The position numbers and the translations under genes are program-made. A model generated the notes under the pieces. That model did not search any database. It saw nothing but the letters and a program-made list of their open reading frames with translations, and had not been told where the DNA came from. Below are positions 23,601-35,218 of a stretch of DNA of 64,000 nucleotides, piece by piece. Source of the DNA: Aurifilum marmelostoma (taxonomy: Eukaryota; Ascomycota; Sordariomycetes; Diaporthales; Cryphonectriaceae); contig JAMXSV010000024.1 of assembly GCA_027559495.1 (NCBI GenBank), positions 496,001 through 560,000 on the forward strand, given 5' to 3'. Position 1 is the first letter of the stretch; every line of letters starts with the position of its first letter.

Positions 23601-24590
23601 ATGGCGACAACCACCAACAATGCCCGCGACTGGGCTGACGACGACGACAACGAGGAAGTGACCACCACCCTGCCCCCCGACGAGACGATCCAGAATCGCG
23701 ATGGCACCAAGACGGTCATCTCGTACCGTATCGACGACCAAGGCCGCACCATCAAGACGACCCGCCGCATCCGCATGATCACGCACCGCGAGGTGGTCAA
23801 CCCCCTCGTCGCCATGCGCAAGAAGTGGCCCAAGTTCGGCCTGTCCGCCAACGACGGCGCCGGCCCCGCCGCCGACACCACCTCGGTCGGCGAGAACATC
23901 ATCTTCCGTCCCAGCGCCAACTGGAAGCAGGAGGCCCAGAACGAGGCCAACGACCCCAACGCCCAGAGCCTCAAGCAGAAGCTCGCCGGCTCCAAGGTCA
24001 AGTGTCGTATCTGCAACGGCGAGCATTTCACCGCCCGCTGCCCTTACAAGGACACCATGGCCCCCGTCGGCGGCGAGGCTGATGTCGCTGCCGGCATGGG
24101 CGACGAGCCCGCCCCCGGTGGTGCCAGCAGGGCTGGCGAGGGCGATGCCGGCAAGAAGGGCAGCTATGTCCCGCCTGCGCTGCGCAAGGGCGGTGCTGGT
24201 GGCGAGGGCGAGAAGATGAGTGGCAAGTACAGCGACCGCGACGACTTTGCCACTCTTCGTGTCACAAACGTATGTTATTTTTTTTTTTATCCTTATCCTC
24301 TTCTTATTGTTATTCTGGTTCTACATGTTTTCTGTATACTGACTTTTTCTGTGTTCGTCTTTTCACAGGTCTCCGAGATGGCGGAAGAGCAGGAGCTCCG
24401 CGATATGTTCGAGCGCTTCGGCCGCGTCACTCGTGTCTTCCTCGCCAAGGACCGCGAGACTGGTCGTGCCAAGGGTTTTGCTTTCATCAGCTTCGCAGAC
24501 CGAGACGATGCTGTCAAGGCTTGCAACAAGATGGATGGGTTTGGTTTCAAGCACTTGATTCTGAAGGTGGAATTTGCTAAGAAGGCCTAA
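23601..24590 (+). CDS. TIF35: Eukaryotic translation initiation factor 3 subunit G
   Basis: RNA-binding subunit of eIF3, acting in 43S scanning and reinitiation together with eIF3i. Exons 23601-24269 and 24369-24590 give 296 aa; the usual length is about 280-320. The N-terminal eIF3g domain starts at ARDWADDDD and runs through TKTVISYRIDDQGRTIKTTRR. A CCHC zinc knuckle (CRICNGEHFTARC) follows at about residues 135-147. A Gly/Ala-rich linker leads to the C-terminal RRM: RNP2 LRVTNV, spanning the splice junction, and RNP1 KGFAFISF. The 99-nt intron (GTATGT donor, CACAG acceptor) splits the RRM after its first strand. It is a multiple of three and has no in-frame stop, so unspliced mRNA would insert 33 mostly hydrophobic residues into the RRM. 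A CCCCCC run at the N-terminus keeps frame here. Confidence 0.95.
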   Translation: MATTTNNARDWADDDDNEEVTTTLPPDETIQNRDGTKTVISYRIDDQGRTIKTTRRIRMITHREVVNPLVAMRKKWPKFGLSANDGAGPAADTTSVGENIIFRPSANWKQEAQNEANDPNAQSLKQKLAGSKVKCRICNGEHFTARCPYKDTMAPVGGEADVAAGMGDEPAPGGASRAGEGDAGKKGSYVPPALRKGGAGGEGEKMSGKYSDRDDFATLRVTNVCYFFFYPYPLLIVILVLHVFCILTFSVFVFSQVSEMAEEQELRDMFERFGRVTRVFLAKDRETGRAKGFAFISFADRDDAVKACNKMDGFGFKHLILKVEFAKKA

Positions 24591-25697
24591 GGGGTTCTGG
24601 GGAAACTGAAGGAGGCAGGAAATCTTGAGGAGAGGGGGAAACGTGATGATGGTGCTAGTTCAACATCTCTCTCTGTGTTTGTTTGGGCAGACACGTTCCT
24701 TGTATAACGCAATGCTCGGTCGAGCCCGAGAGCCAGACGGCATCCAGCTGGACGTGTGGGGCTCTCTTGGGCAAGGTGTTGGCGATGAGGAAAGAAGAAA
24801 GCAGGCTGGCAAGTCTTTTTATATGATAGGCCAGGGACAATGAAATAAATGCATGACGAGGTAATAGAATCATGTTCCGCATCGGGAAAAGTACTGATGG
24901 GCTTTGCGAAGGCCGTTCTTTTTGCTGGGGGAGAACATTCTATTACAGGGCCAGCCTCGCTACTGTGTGATGGCTGTTTCCTACAGCAGTGGTGCAACTG
25001 CAAATATCACCATACCTCTACGAAGAATGTATGCATTTCCGGGTATCCGCTGCCATTGGCATTATCCTACTTGTATCGACCATTATCTCTTGCCCCTCTC
25101 CATCCGCCATCAGGTGCACAGTCTGTCCAATTTCATCTTCCTTATCTCATCGGGGATATCTCTAGGTAAAACCAAATGAAAGCAATTATGACATAGGAAA
25201 CAATTTTTTCCCTCCTCAAGCCTTCGTCCTCAGGACCATATATATATCCTCTTCTTCGTATACATAATTGACCTCCGATTGACTGACCAGTTTCTTTGGT
25301 TATAAAAGACCTCAACTTTCCTTTTCGTGAGGTCCGAATTATTCCGGTCGTGATCGTCTCTTCGTCAGATCGTGGAATGTGGAAGTTTCGTCGCAAGGAG
25401 TGAAAGAAAACGAGGAAAACAAAAAAAAAACAAGGAAAGATAATTGAGAATGAGTGAGTGGAGGGGATCTCTCGGATCAACAACAAAATCGCAATATACG
25501 CAAGGGGATAAAGAAAAAAAAAAAAAGGCCAGCTTTCATATGGGAGGGCCATGGTCCCAGGCATCAACCTCGTCGCCCTTGTCGAAGACAGGCCCCTCAA
25601 CAGGCCCCTCAACAGGCCGACCCAACCATCACACGTACACACGCACCTCCTAGGGTAAGGTTGATTCTTGAGAATAGAAACTGACAGGTCATCACCA
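24591..25697. other. Convergent 3' intergenic region
   Basis: 1.1 kb between the stops of eIF3g (+) and the basic/acidic protein gene (-). It contains A-rich runs (25420, 25515) and a short tandem copy of a CAACAGGCCCCT unit near 25589-25615. No coding feature is supported. Confidence 0.6.
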
Positions 25698-26324
25698 TCA
25701 GATCTCGTCCTCCTCGCCATCATCGTCCCCACGACGCCGACGGCCACCCCCCTCGCGGGTAGACTCGCCGTCCTTGCCCTCGAGGATCTCCCTGTCCCGG
25801 CGGAGCTTCTCCTCGAGCTTGCGCTGCTTGTCGGCGGCGCGCATCCTGCGCTTCTCGTCGGCCTTGTGGGCGCGCTGGTCGTTCTTGTCGCGGAGGATGT
25901 AGACTGCGCTCCGGAGCACGCCAAAGGTCATCTTGAAGCCGGTCCAGTTGTGGTGGAGACCTTGTTTGAAGTGGGATTTCTGTGTGGGCGTTAGCCTTTC
26001 TGTAGAACAAAAAAAAGAAGAAGAAGAAAAGAAGAGAAAAAAAGAAGCCGCCGCCTTCTCACTTACTGCCTCATGATAATTTGCCCGGGCCGTAGTGGCG
26101 CGCTTCTTATTTCTATACTCGCGCTCCTTCTTCTGGGCGTCCTTGAAACGGTGCGAGGCGCGGCGCCGGTTGTTCATCAATAGCATCTCGGTGCCGGATG
26201 TGCCTGGGCGGGCAGGCTCGTCCTCGCCTCCCGCGGCGGCGGAGGAGCCCGGGTTGCCGGCGCCGCCGGTGCCCTTCTTGGAGGCTTGGCGGCCGGCGGC
26301 GTCTGGCTTTGAGAAGAAACTCAT
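25698..26324 (-). CDS. Small highly charged protein of unknown function
   Basis: Not recognised. Exon 1 is 26324-26067 and exon 2 is 25979-25698; the intron has a GTAAGT donor, GCTAAC branch point and CACAG acceptor, and the product is 179 aa. The start codon (MSFFSKPDAAG) is well placed. Residues 1-45 are Gly/Ala/Pro-rich. Residues 46-86 are a basic helix (NNRRRASHRFKDAQKKERE). At about 87-115 lies the most conserved-looking part, KSHFKQGLHHNWTGFKMTFG followed by VLRSAVYILRDKND. A long Arg/Lys/Glu helix (ADEKRRMRAADKQRKLEEKL) follows, then an acidic tail. There is no signal peptide or transmembrane segment. The charge pattern would suit a nuclear or RNP-associated protein, but that is inference. 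The clean two-exon structure supports a real gene. Confidence 0.72.
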   Translation of the reverse strand: MSFFSKPDAAGRQASKKGTGGAGNPGSSAAAGGEDEPARPGTSGTEMLLMNNRRRASHRFKDAQKKEREYRNKKRATTARANYHEAVSEKAAASFFLFFSSSSFFCSTERLTPTQKSHFKQGLHHNWTGFKMTFGVLRSAVYILRDKNDQRAHKADEKRRMRAADKQRKLEEKLRRDREILEGKDGESTREGGGRRRRGDDDGEEDEI

Positions 26325-28872
26325 TGGAAAACGGGTGGATGGGGTTTATTTTGAAGGTTCTTGGTTGGGATTATGTGTATGTGTGTGTATATGAGTGTGT
26401 GTGTATGTGATCAGGGGTGGTATAAAAGGGTAGAAGGGATGTTTTGTCCTTCCTGGTATAGAACTTGGTATAGACTTATGAAGTGTGTATGATGTATGAT
26501 TAGAATAGTAGTATAGAGATCCAGAAGACATCAAGATTCAGAGACAGAAAGAAAAAAGAAAGGGCGAGAAGGAAAAAAAAAAGAGGAGAGAGGGGGACCA
26601 TATGTCGCGACGACCTCCCCCCCCCCCCCTCCTCTCCCTAGTCGATGTTCCTCCTCGAGTTGCTCTATAGTATAGCAATACTCTGACTCACTCAACTCAC
26701 ATATACCTTGGTATCCACCCCCCCACCAGGAGGGTGCGCTGTACGCGCCGTGCATTTCAAGGGCCGCGGTGTGTGGGAAAGGGCCAAGGGGGGGCCCACA
26801 CACAGAGAGCTCCCCTCACGTGTGTATGTATGTATGTGCTGGCTGCTACCTATCTTGTCGAGATGAGCGCGGGGGAAAATGGCAGGGGAAAGGGGGCCAT
26901 GGGTGGATTGGTAGGCGGGTGGAGGTGAACGAAGGGAAAAAAAAAAAAAAAAAGAGCGAGATGGATGGGGAGAGCTTAGGTTGGCGGTGTATCCCCAGGA
27001 TCGCTTGGATGTGGGTGGTCTGGGTGATTTCCGGGATGTTCATGCGGCGGTCGTGTGATTTGTGAGGCAGCCCAAGCAATCGGGACCTCGTCAAGAAAAC
27101 CTTCCTTAGCTCTTCGATGGTTTTTCCTTCGAGGGATAATGTTTGGACAATCCTTATTAAAGACATGCCTGCTCTTATAGCTGGAATTATACTACACAGA
27201 TAGGCAGACGAGATGGTTCTCGATTGTTTCCATGACAGGGAAGTATAACCAAACGCTGGGGATGTTTGGCTAGGACAAGATAAAACTCGATTTGGATGGA
27301 TCATTAGAGAGGGTATTCATGCCGAACAGTAGGAAGACAGCGAGAGAGGAAATAGAGGAAGAGAGAGAGAGCATGAAGTTGCCAAATGAAGTCGCTGTCT
27401 AGATCCTTTCGAGAAAGCCTAGCAGGAATGGGGATATCCTTGTCAGCCCTATATGTCATAGCGCGCCGGTATTATTCCCAGCTAGCCTCGAGGTGACCTA
27501 TCTACAGAGATTATTTTCCGGCCTGTTGTGATCTTTTGAGCTGTGGCAAATTGTCGTTCATGTGAGTCGTCCTTTTTTGTTTTTTTTTTTTTTTTTTTTT
27601 TTCGGTTTTTTTTCTGTGTTCGTGCGTGTGTGAAGATTTATAGCAGGAGTATTCTCTGCATGCATGGCAAGTTTTGCTGCTGAGAAAGCCTGTTCTGACT
27701 AGCGGTGGTTGGCATACAGTCCGTAGCATGAATCGGCACGACATGGTCATCGTTGGTAGTGGTTTTGGCATCTTGGTGGAATAAACGCCGTTGCTTATTC
27801 CTCAGTCTGTTTCAAATACTTGTCCTTCCCTCCTCAGTGGACTCTAGGACAAGTCCATATGTCTAGCCATGTCTGGGTTCTCGCGATATATTGTGGCCCA
27901 GGGCATCTTCTCATTCTGGACTGCTTCATGATCAGATTAGGGGGGGGGGGGGGACCTTGGTGCGTACGAGAAATGTCACGGCTCATGGAAACGGCATTCC
28001 CTCAATCATCTAGTCTATAGTAGCCGGGGTGAGTACTGAGAATGTAGGCCGGCCCTGAATATTGTGCTCCGGGGCGGAATCCGGATACACCAGACCCAGT
28101 CCAAGCTACCGTCTATAGACTGGCAACCGTCGATCGGCCCCGACTTACTTAAGTAGTCTCAGAGGAAAGTCTCAGCCATTTTGACCATCTGCTCTTGCCC
28201 TGCTCAGACACGGCTTATACCAATGCGGATTGGTACTTCCATGTTGCCTTCGTTCTTTCCCTACGAGACAAACTGCCCTTCCCTCCATTTCACGATTCTC
28301 CCGCTTGCCCTCCCGGCCCCTCCTTCCTCTGCCTTCTTCTTTTCTCTGCCGCCCACCCCCCCATCCTCCTCTTCTCTCTTGCTCTTGACTCTCGACTTCA
28401 ATGTCACCTACGCCCAGGCTCGTCCCACCCGTTCTGTTCCCTCCACCCCACACGCGTCTCCGTCTCTTCCTGACGATGTCGTCGTCTATCCTAGGGCCCA
28501 TGTTTGTGCCAGGCTTTTTATTCCTTTTTTGCCCTGTCTTGTCCCAAGTGACTCCTGAGAAGAACCATTGCCCTATATTCCCCCGCACCGTCTTGAAACC
28601 ATCATGACGGCTCTGACTCCAGTAACGTGAACCTGACCATCGAATACACAATCCTTTTCCTGAAAGACAAAGAAACGCAAGAGAAGATCATGCCTACGCC
28701 AAGAAAACAATCCAACAAGGAATGGCAGGGGAACCCCGCTCACCACAGCTGTTGGCAAGCTATCATTAATCATGAAAGGCTGAAAGTGTGATGCAGACTG
28801 AGATGCAAAGAGCAACTCAAAATTCTGCTCAGGTAGGAAACCTCGGAACCAGCAGAGATGAACATTCAAGAG
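26325..28872. other. Intergenic region, 2.5 kb
   Basis: Lies between two minus-strand genes. It holds a GT-rich tract (26370-26410), poly-C/G runs (26615, 27940), poly-A (26937-26953) and a long T run (27580-27602). The part next to 26324 is the promoter of the charged-protein gene. No coding or structural RNA feature is supported. Confidence 0.55.
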
Positions 28873-30664
28873 CTAGATCAAGGACTCCTGGATCCGCTGC
28901 AATCTGTCATCTAGCTGGTTCATCCTCGCATCCATGCCTTGCTGCATGTTCTCAATCTTCTGGCCCAGCTCGGTGACACGGCTGAGGATGCGACCCAGCA
29001 GGACGTTTGTGTCGAGAGATGATGTCTCCTCACCCTGCTGCGGGGTGTCGATGTCCATGGGGCCGCACCGTATAGGGAGGTGGCTCGCCACGTCTCCTCC
29101 CGGCCCCGACGCGGCAGGAGGCATCATCACCTGGAGTCTCTTCGTCGGCAGCTGGTAGCTGAATTCCTGCGATGTCCTCTTGGAGCTGCCCTCCATCGCG
29201 TGAAGCCCGGCGCTGAGTGGCTGATATGGGTACTGCGGTGTGGTGCGAGGGGTGTCGGATGACTCGGAGGACGTCGACATGGGCGTGTGGGCCAGAGGGG
29301 TGCCGAACGCCGGCTGCACCATCCTAGTGCCGCTGCTGACAGATCGTGTATGTTGGTGTTGGTGGTGAGGATGATGGTGCTGTTGTTGCTGTTGCTGCTG
29401 CGGGTACCGAATGTGGTGGCCCTGTTGTTGTTGTTGTTGTTGTTGCTGCTGATGCTGATGCTGATGGGCCGAAAATTGGTGGTTTAGGGACCAGGGCCGC
29501 GTCGCCTGCATCTCGGGCTGGACGGGCGAGAGCACGTGGATGCGACCAGGCGCGACGCTCCGCAGAATCTGGTACACCTGCATGCCCTCCTCGTCGAGCG
29601 GAACCACATCATGCGGTTGGACCTCGACGACGCCCCTGACCAGGGCGGCCGATCCCTCTCGCACCAAGTGGCGCCATTGCATGATGCGCGTCGAGAAGCG
29701 CGCAGCCCAAGTCTCTTCCGTCCGGGGCCCATACGCGATCTCGTAGCGGGCAGGCTTCCGCACTACTGTTCCCATGAGCTCTGTCAGCGTCGCCACGAGG
29801 ACCTGTTGCAGCCGCGTCCTCGTCTTCCCCTCCTCCTCCTGCCCACCGCCGGGCGCAGCAATCATGGCCGCTGTGGCCGATGGCTCTACCTTGGCTTCCA
29901 CCTCCTTTGGGCCCTCGAGCCTAGCCCTCGTGAGCCCTTTAACTACGCGCTCGAGCGCCTCCCCGTCAGGCGCAGGGCCGTCACGCATGCGGGTGTCGTA
30001 GGCGACGTTGTACTCGCGGGCGACGCAGTCCTGGAAAACGCGAGTGAGCTCCTCGTCGATGTCGTCGTCGCGAGTGAGGAGGCCGACGCACGGGTCGAAC
30101 TCCTGCAGGTGCAGCAGGAGCTGGCAGAGGTAGATGGTCTGGGTGAGGATGATGGTCTCGATGCTCTCGTCCGCGCACGGGTAGCGGGGCTCCGTCAGGG
30201 CGGCGATCAACTCCTCGTCCTGGCCGATACGCCACCTGAGTTACTCTTGTCAGCCAATCAACTCAATCACCAAGCAAACACCTTCCTTGCCCCTCCCTTC
30301 CAGCCTCTTGCCGCCTCATCGAGCCACATACGCGGAAGGCAGGGAAAGGAAGTGGCACATGGCATCTGACCCAAGTGCTCTGAGGTAAGGGAAGAGAGGC
30401 TTCGTTCGAAAGACAGGACTCTCCACAGCTTCAGACATAGGAGAACAAGGGACGGGTGTGCTTCATTCAGAAGTATGAAGAAGCCAAGACTTACTGGATC
30501 TGCATGCACCAGGGCTCGCTGAGGCCCGGTACCTGGGACCACACCCTGCAGAGGGCATTGCTCGTCATCCTCATAGCGAATGGATGAGGAGTAGGGCACA
30601 CCTGGCTGCCGTTGTCGGGAGGAGAAGGGAGGTTTTCGGATGGTGTCAGGGCGTAAGACCTCAT
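28873..30664 (-). CDS. Conserved-looking fungal protein with polyQ/H tract and C-terminal coiled coil
   Basis: Function not recognised. Exon 1 is 30664-30495 and exon 2 is 30235-28873; the intron (259 nt) has a GTAAGT donor and CTCAG acceptor, phase 2, giving 510 aa. The frame across the junction reads SEPWCMQIQWRIGQDEELI, a smooth continuation. Residues 1-240 look globular: helices around SIETIILTQTIYLCQLLLHL, VFQDCVAREYNVAYDTRM and TRLQQVLVATLTELMG. The middle is a His/Gln tract (about 29370-29475 in DNA), then a Ser/Thr/Pro-rich disordered part. The last 45 residues form a heptad coiled coil (LLGRILSRVTELGQKIENMQ). The overall build (N-terminal fold, polyQ, coiled coil) resembles transcription-associated proteins; this is inference. 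The start MRSYALTPSENLP is preferred; the frame is open further upstream to 31036 but is compositionally leader-like. Confidence 0.72.
29370..29475. repeat. CAG/CAA-CAT coding microsatellite (poly-Gln/His)
   Basis: On the coding (minus) strand, runs of CAG/CAA and CAT/CAC codons encode Gln and His stretches broken by a short GHHIRYP insert. Codons are mixed, so replication slippage is probably moderate. It lies in the disordered middle of the 510-residue protein. Confidence 0.85.
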
Positions 30665-33544
30665 TGGGACAGGAATTGTGCTGTCGAAAAGGACAGGGGA
30701 TGTCTGGGTGGAGGAGGAGGAGGAGAGGGACGAAAGTTGCGTGGGCCCTAAGTCGCGGGTGCAAAAGAGCTCTCGGGACTGGAGGCTCTCGAGGCGGCCC
30801 CGAGCCCTGACAGCTGGCGTCGAGCGGGGTTGACGATACAGCTGGTGCTGGTGCTGGTGCTGCTGGGAGCTTGACCAAATGCTGATGTTGAGGCTGATCT
30901 CTGGAGAGACAAGGCAGCTCGAGGGGCTTGGTCCAAGGCTCTTGAAGGACAGGCGTTGATGAAGCTTGCCTTGGGGGGAAGAGAAAAGGGTAAGAGAGGG
31001 GGGAGGAGGCACCCCTCTGTGCTGTCCTGTCTTCACTCGTTGGGACAGCCACCACCTCTTGCAGGTGATGTGCGGGCTGGTGGGTCGACGAGAAGGAGCG
31101 GCAGGATTGCTGGCACGGCCGTGACCTTAAGTATGCCGGAGAGAGGCTGTATATACTTGCGATGGTCTGGATGGATGCCGGCCCGGGCTGAAGGTAAGCG
31201 GGTGGTTTTGGAGATCGTAACCTGACCTCGAGGACAGCAGCACGGGTAGAAGGCGGAGGAGGAGGAAGACGACGAGGAGGAAGACGAGGACGAGCAGCAG
31301 ATCTACGGCGCTTGGAGGGAAAAGTTTCCGCTTGCGGGCCGTTCCCCCAGGCGGTCCCAACCGCGCCTCGGGTCTCTTCCGGGCTGTGGACTAGGACCAC
31401 AGCGGTGTGCCGTTTTATTCTTCTCAGGACCAGCTGAAGACCTTTTCTTCTTCTTCTTCTCTACTGTCTCGTCGACGTTCCGAAGGCGAGTGAACGCTGT
31501 TGAAGATCTTGAGGTATCTTAATACCCGTGACGTGGTGGTCCGTGGTCTTTGGTTCTACACAGAGCACTTGTGGGCCGCAGAGGAAATGAGGGACTAGGA
31601 AGAGAAGGAAGACAAGGGAGATGAAATATGATTTTTTTTTTCTTTTTCTTTAAAAAAAAAGGAAGATTGATTCAGGGCAAAGAGCGATGGACAGACAGTC
31701 GGATAGACAAGGTGTCCAACGGTCGTTCTGGGGGAGGAAGTCTTTCTCGTAGGTCTGGACCCGACCTGTCAACAGGGCCCCTCTTTTCCGCCGAGCTGGG
31801 GGTCCCACTCCTAGGCTTGACTGGAGTATTCGCTGGCCAGACTGGAAAGTTTTGTGTGGCTGCAAAGACTCACTGGTCTTGAAGAGGACGACGGAGAGAG
31901 AGGTGGTCAAATGTGCTTTTACCGTATGGCATGGTGCGATGTGATATGGCTCACAATGAGGGCCGGAAGGGAAGTCGAGGTCGAGGTTGAGGCCGCACCG
32001 GGTTGGGAGGTTACCACTCTTCTACTCCTTTCCACGCACGGGGGGTAGAGACCAAACCAGAGGGGTGTTGGGCTCCGACCGGTCAGCCAAGGGACCACCG
32101 AGCAAGCCGGGTGATGAAATCCTCCTCGGGTTGGGCTCCCGGCCTGCCAAAACAACCCACGGCTGGAGACAAGTGGGCTTTTTTCAAGGTTACATGGCAG
32201 GAGGCCAGAGCGAAATTGGCCATCCACGCGCATGGGACGAAGTGGTGCAGCAGCGACAGCGGACTCGCTTAAGGTGCATGCATGGGAAAAGACAAAAAAA
32301 TGACAAAAGGAGATAGGAGAACGGGCTATCAAGCGCCTCCCACCACGTCTTTCTTCAGGCTGTCTGGCCCCCTTCCCTCATCACCATCCCGCCGACCCCC
32401 TCCCTCGCCCCTCAGCTGCATGCATGCATGCATATGCCCATCTGGATAAGTAGTGTGCATTGGGTAGGGAAAAGTGGCTGTCGGCGGCTCGGATGTGATG
32501 AAAATTCCTCCCCGAAATTGCGCCCCGGCTCGCAGAAATAACAGTAGAGGGGGAAGAACCCAAAGCAAGAGTAGGGTGGGGCTCACGACGACATCCCATT
32601 GATCTTCTGTTCTCTGGATTTCTTTCTTTCTCTCTCTCTTCTCGTCCTTCCAGCCTCCAGGCCTGCTCAGCTCCTCACATCGTCCACCCTCTTTTCCTTC
32701 CAATCTCGGCCTGGGCTTGCGCGGCCTGCAGCCTGCCGCCGCCGTGGCTTCTCGTGTGTAACGGTCGATCCTGTCTGGTCTGGTCTATAGAAGGGATCTC
32801 ACCTTATGGCGCACCCCATTTGGCATACAGGGCATGGTCTGTGAGCCAAGGGTGTATATGTATCAGCAGAGACGGCCTTGCGAGAGGGCAGCTGGAAAGC
32901 CACACGAAGCGAAGCGGGGGAAGCGACGGCGTCCTCCGCGAGAATATGAGGCTCGTACCTCGCCCCAATCTCTTCTCCAGTGAAGTTGAGCTGAGCCGGG
33001 TCGTCCCATGTCAACTTAGAGGCGTCGCCTAAGAGGAAGGTTGTGCCGTGGGCTGGCTGCAGTGATGCCCAATCTGCCAGCCACTCAGCCGCTCGATGTT
33101 CCCTGTTTATTACTCTCGTCTCTGAGAAATGGGAAGATGTAGAATCTGAGAAGAGAGGTGAGGGGAAGAGGAGAGCACGGTATCAGGAACGCGATCTCTT
33201 ACACCCACACGCACATGGCGACAATCTCACCTGACTATGCTTACGCCCCTGTAATCTAGCCCACCGCCATCACCAGATCTGTGAGCCCTGCTCTGAAGTC
33301 CTCGGAGGATGAGCACTTTAATCGTCACCGAGATCTCTGTTATTACTACTACATACTACTTACCACTATGCTATATATATTTGCCGCGATTTTTACCACC
33401 ATCACCAACTAGTATGACCACTACAACAACCTGCACCAACCCAACACTACCACCACTACGTTTTCTCCCACCACCACCACCACCACCACAGCAGAATCAA
33501 GAACTACTAATTATCGCTTGCATAGTGGAAAGTACGAAGGCAGC

Positions 33545-33574
33545 CATCATCATCATCATCATCATCATCATCAT
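33545..33574. repeat. (CAT)n microsatellite, about 10 units
   Basis: Uninterrupted CAT/ATG trinucleotide array in the region upstream of CHO2. Non-coding. Confidence 0.9.
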
Positions 33575-34672
33575 TACGCATACAGCTACAGCTAAATAAA
33601 TCTGGCAGAGAAAGATCATGCCTACACTTAGACTAGCCCCCGCGCCCAGTGCCGGCATCCGTGCAGGCCATCCATGGCAGCCCAGCACCACGCTGCTCCA
33701 GCCAGTCTTCACCGGTCGGTCTCTCTCCAGAAGGCACTTTATCCCAGATTACCACTCAGACCAAACAAGGACCTCTGCATGCATATGCCCTGCCACGTCT
33801 TTTTACCCCCCTCCCCCACCTCGGAGACGCGGCACCCCACCAGAAGTCTTGCCGGGTCTGTGCCCCGGAAGACATTTCCCTAGCGCACGTAGGTAGGTGC
33901 TATAGCAGTACTGACCATATTTTGTACCCTTGCCAGCCTGCCTAGCTACTTAGGAGCACCTAGCTTCCCCTTCTCTCCCTCTGATGCTTTTGCCTGTCCT
34001 ATTGAGATTGTCTGTCCCATCTTCAAGCTCTTATGTAGTAGAAATAATCTGTTTACGTACTTGGGCCCTCTTTTTGGGCTGGATCCTTGAGGTGCCAGCG
34101 CTGCCGGGCCCCGCTTGTGGTCCTCATCTCCTCGTGTGTCTCTGGCTGGCGCGATAAACACATACAAGGTCCACCACCCCTCTTCCGCTCTCAAAAAAGA
34201 TGACATGTGACAAAAAGGCGTTGCAATGAATTTTACGTACATACATACAGTATACAGCAACAGTACGGGACAGAATTTCTCCAGTGTGGCACAAGATGAG
34301 AGAGGGAATACCTCTCGTATTGATTGACCAGACAGCCCCTCGTAAGGCTGACGGCATGATTGGGTCGGAACTTGTGATGCATTTCTCTTTCTTTGGTTGT
34401 GTCTGCTTTGTGTGGTCGAAGGCAGTCAGGCGCAGTCTCACCTTTTGTTGGGGAAAGCTAGCGAGGGGCTCCCCTCCTTCTCCCTCTCTCCCTTTCCCCT
34501 CCCCTCCTTCCCTCAGTTATCTAAATTGGTTCTTGTTTATTTATTTTCCAATTCTGTGGCTGATCCTACTTTGAATGACCCTCTTTTATGCTGTTGCAAT
34601 TGCAATCAACAAATGGAAAACAGGAGAAGAGAAGTAGGGGGAGGGAAGGCAGAAAACATCTACCGTTGAGCA

Positions 34673-34680
34673 CATGTGAA
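34673..34680 (+). promoter_or_regulatory. Candidate UAS-INO/ICRE-like site (CATGTGAA) upstream of CHO2
   Basis: CATGTGAA matches the core of the yeast inositol/choline-responsive element (CATGTGAAAT), which drives phospholipid genes including CHO2. It lies 539 bp upstream of the CHO2 start. A second CATGTGA is at 34204. Filamentous fungi may not use the Ino2/Ino4 circuit in the same way, so the role is a guess from motif and gene identity. Confidence 0.25.
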
Positions 34681-35218
34681 TGCGTGAGGGGAAAACATGG
34701 ATGCTGAGACCAATCAATTCACATCAGAAAGGGTCAACCAGCCAGAAAAAAATGGGACCTCGGGCACACAAGACAAAAGACACTGTGACGACATGTTTTG
34801 TTTGACCGTGTTCCTTGCACCCGTCGCATCATTGCGGTATAATGTTAATTCCTCAATGCTGCTTGCACATGCAGCCAAGACCTCGTGTGCCGCACCTGGG
34901 TCCAGAATTTACCGTCAACATCCGCAGTGCCTAAACAGGAGAAACACAGAGAGGCAATTGGAAGCCACCCAGGCTGCTTTGCGACTTGCCGCTTTCAGCG
35001 AGCCGACACCCACGAACCCACTCCTCCTCGTCGTGCTCGACCGCGACTCCTTGTCGTCGTCCAACCCCCCTCCCTCGCCCTCCACAACCAGACAAAAATC
35101 AACCTAGGCCTTCGATGCCACGACACGGGCAACGGATTGTCCCCCTCTCTTTCTTCTTCTTCTTCTTCTTCCCTCTCTCAACGATACATCCTCGGCATCC
35201 TTGACTTCAACTTCAGGG

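Larger units (their letters stand above)
30665..35218. other. Divergent intergenic region, 4.5 kb, upstream of CHO2
   Basis: Separates the minus-strand 510-aa gene from CHO2 (+). The first kilobase is probably the leader of the former. There are A/T runs (31630-31660), a (TCA)n repeat (33545-33574), CT-rich tracts and a pyrimidine-rich CHO2 leader (35135-35180). Two CATGTGA motifs (34204, 34673) resemble the inositol/choline-responsive element. A 136-codon ATG frame at 34697-35107 has no supporting features and I do not call it. Confidence 0.55.

Noticed and set aside
30665..31036. Longer N-terminus for the 510-residue protein
   Set aside because: The frame is open but Ser/Gln/Leu-rich and leader-like; MRSYALTPSENLP is the better start.
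34697..35107. 136-codon ATG frame just upstream of CHO2
   Set aside because: No domain, no codon bias, and it lies in pyrimidine-rich leader sequence; could at most be a long uORF.
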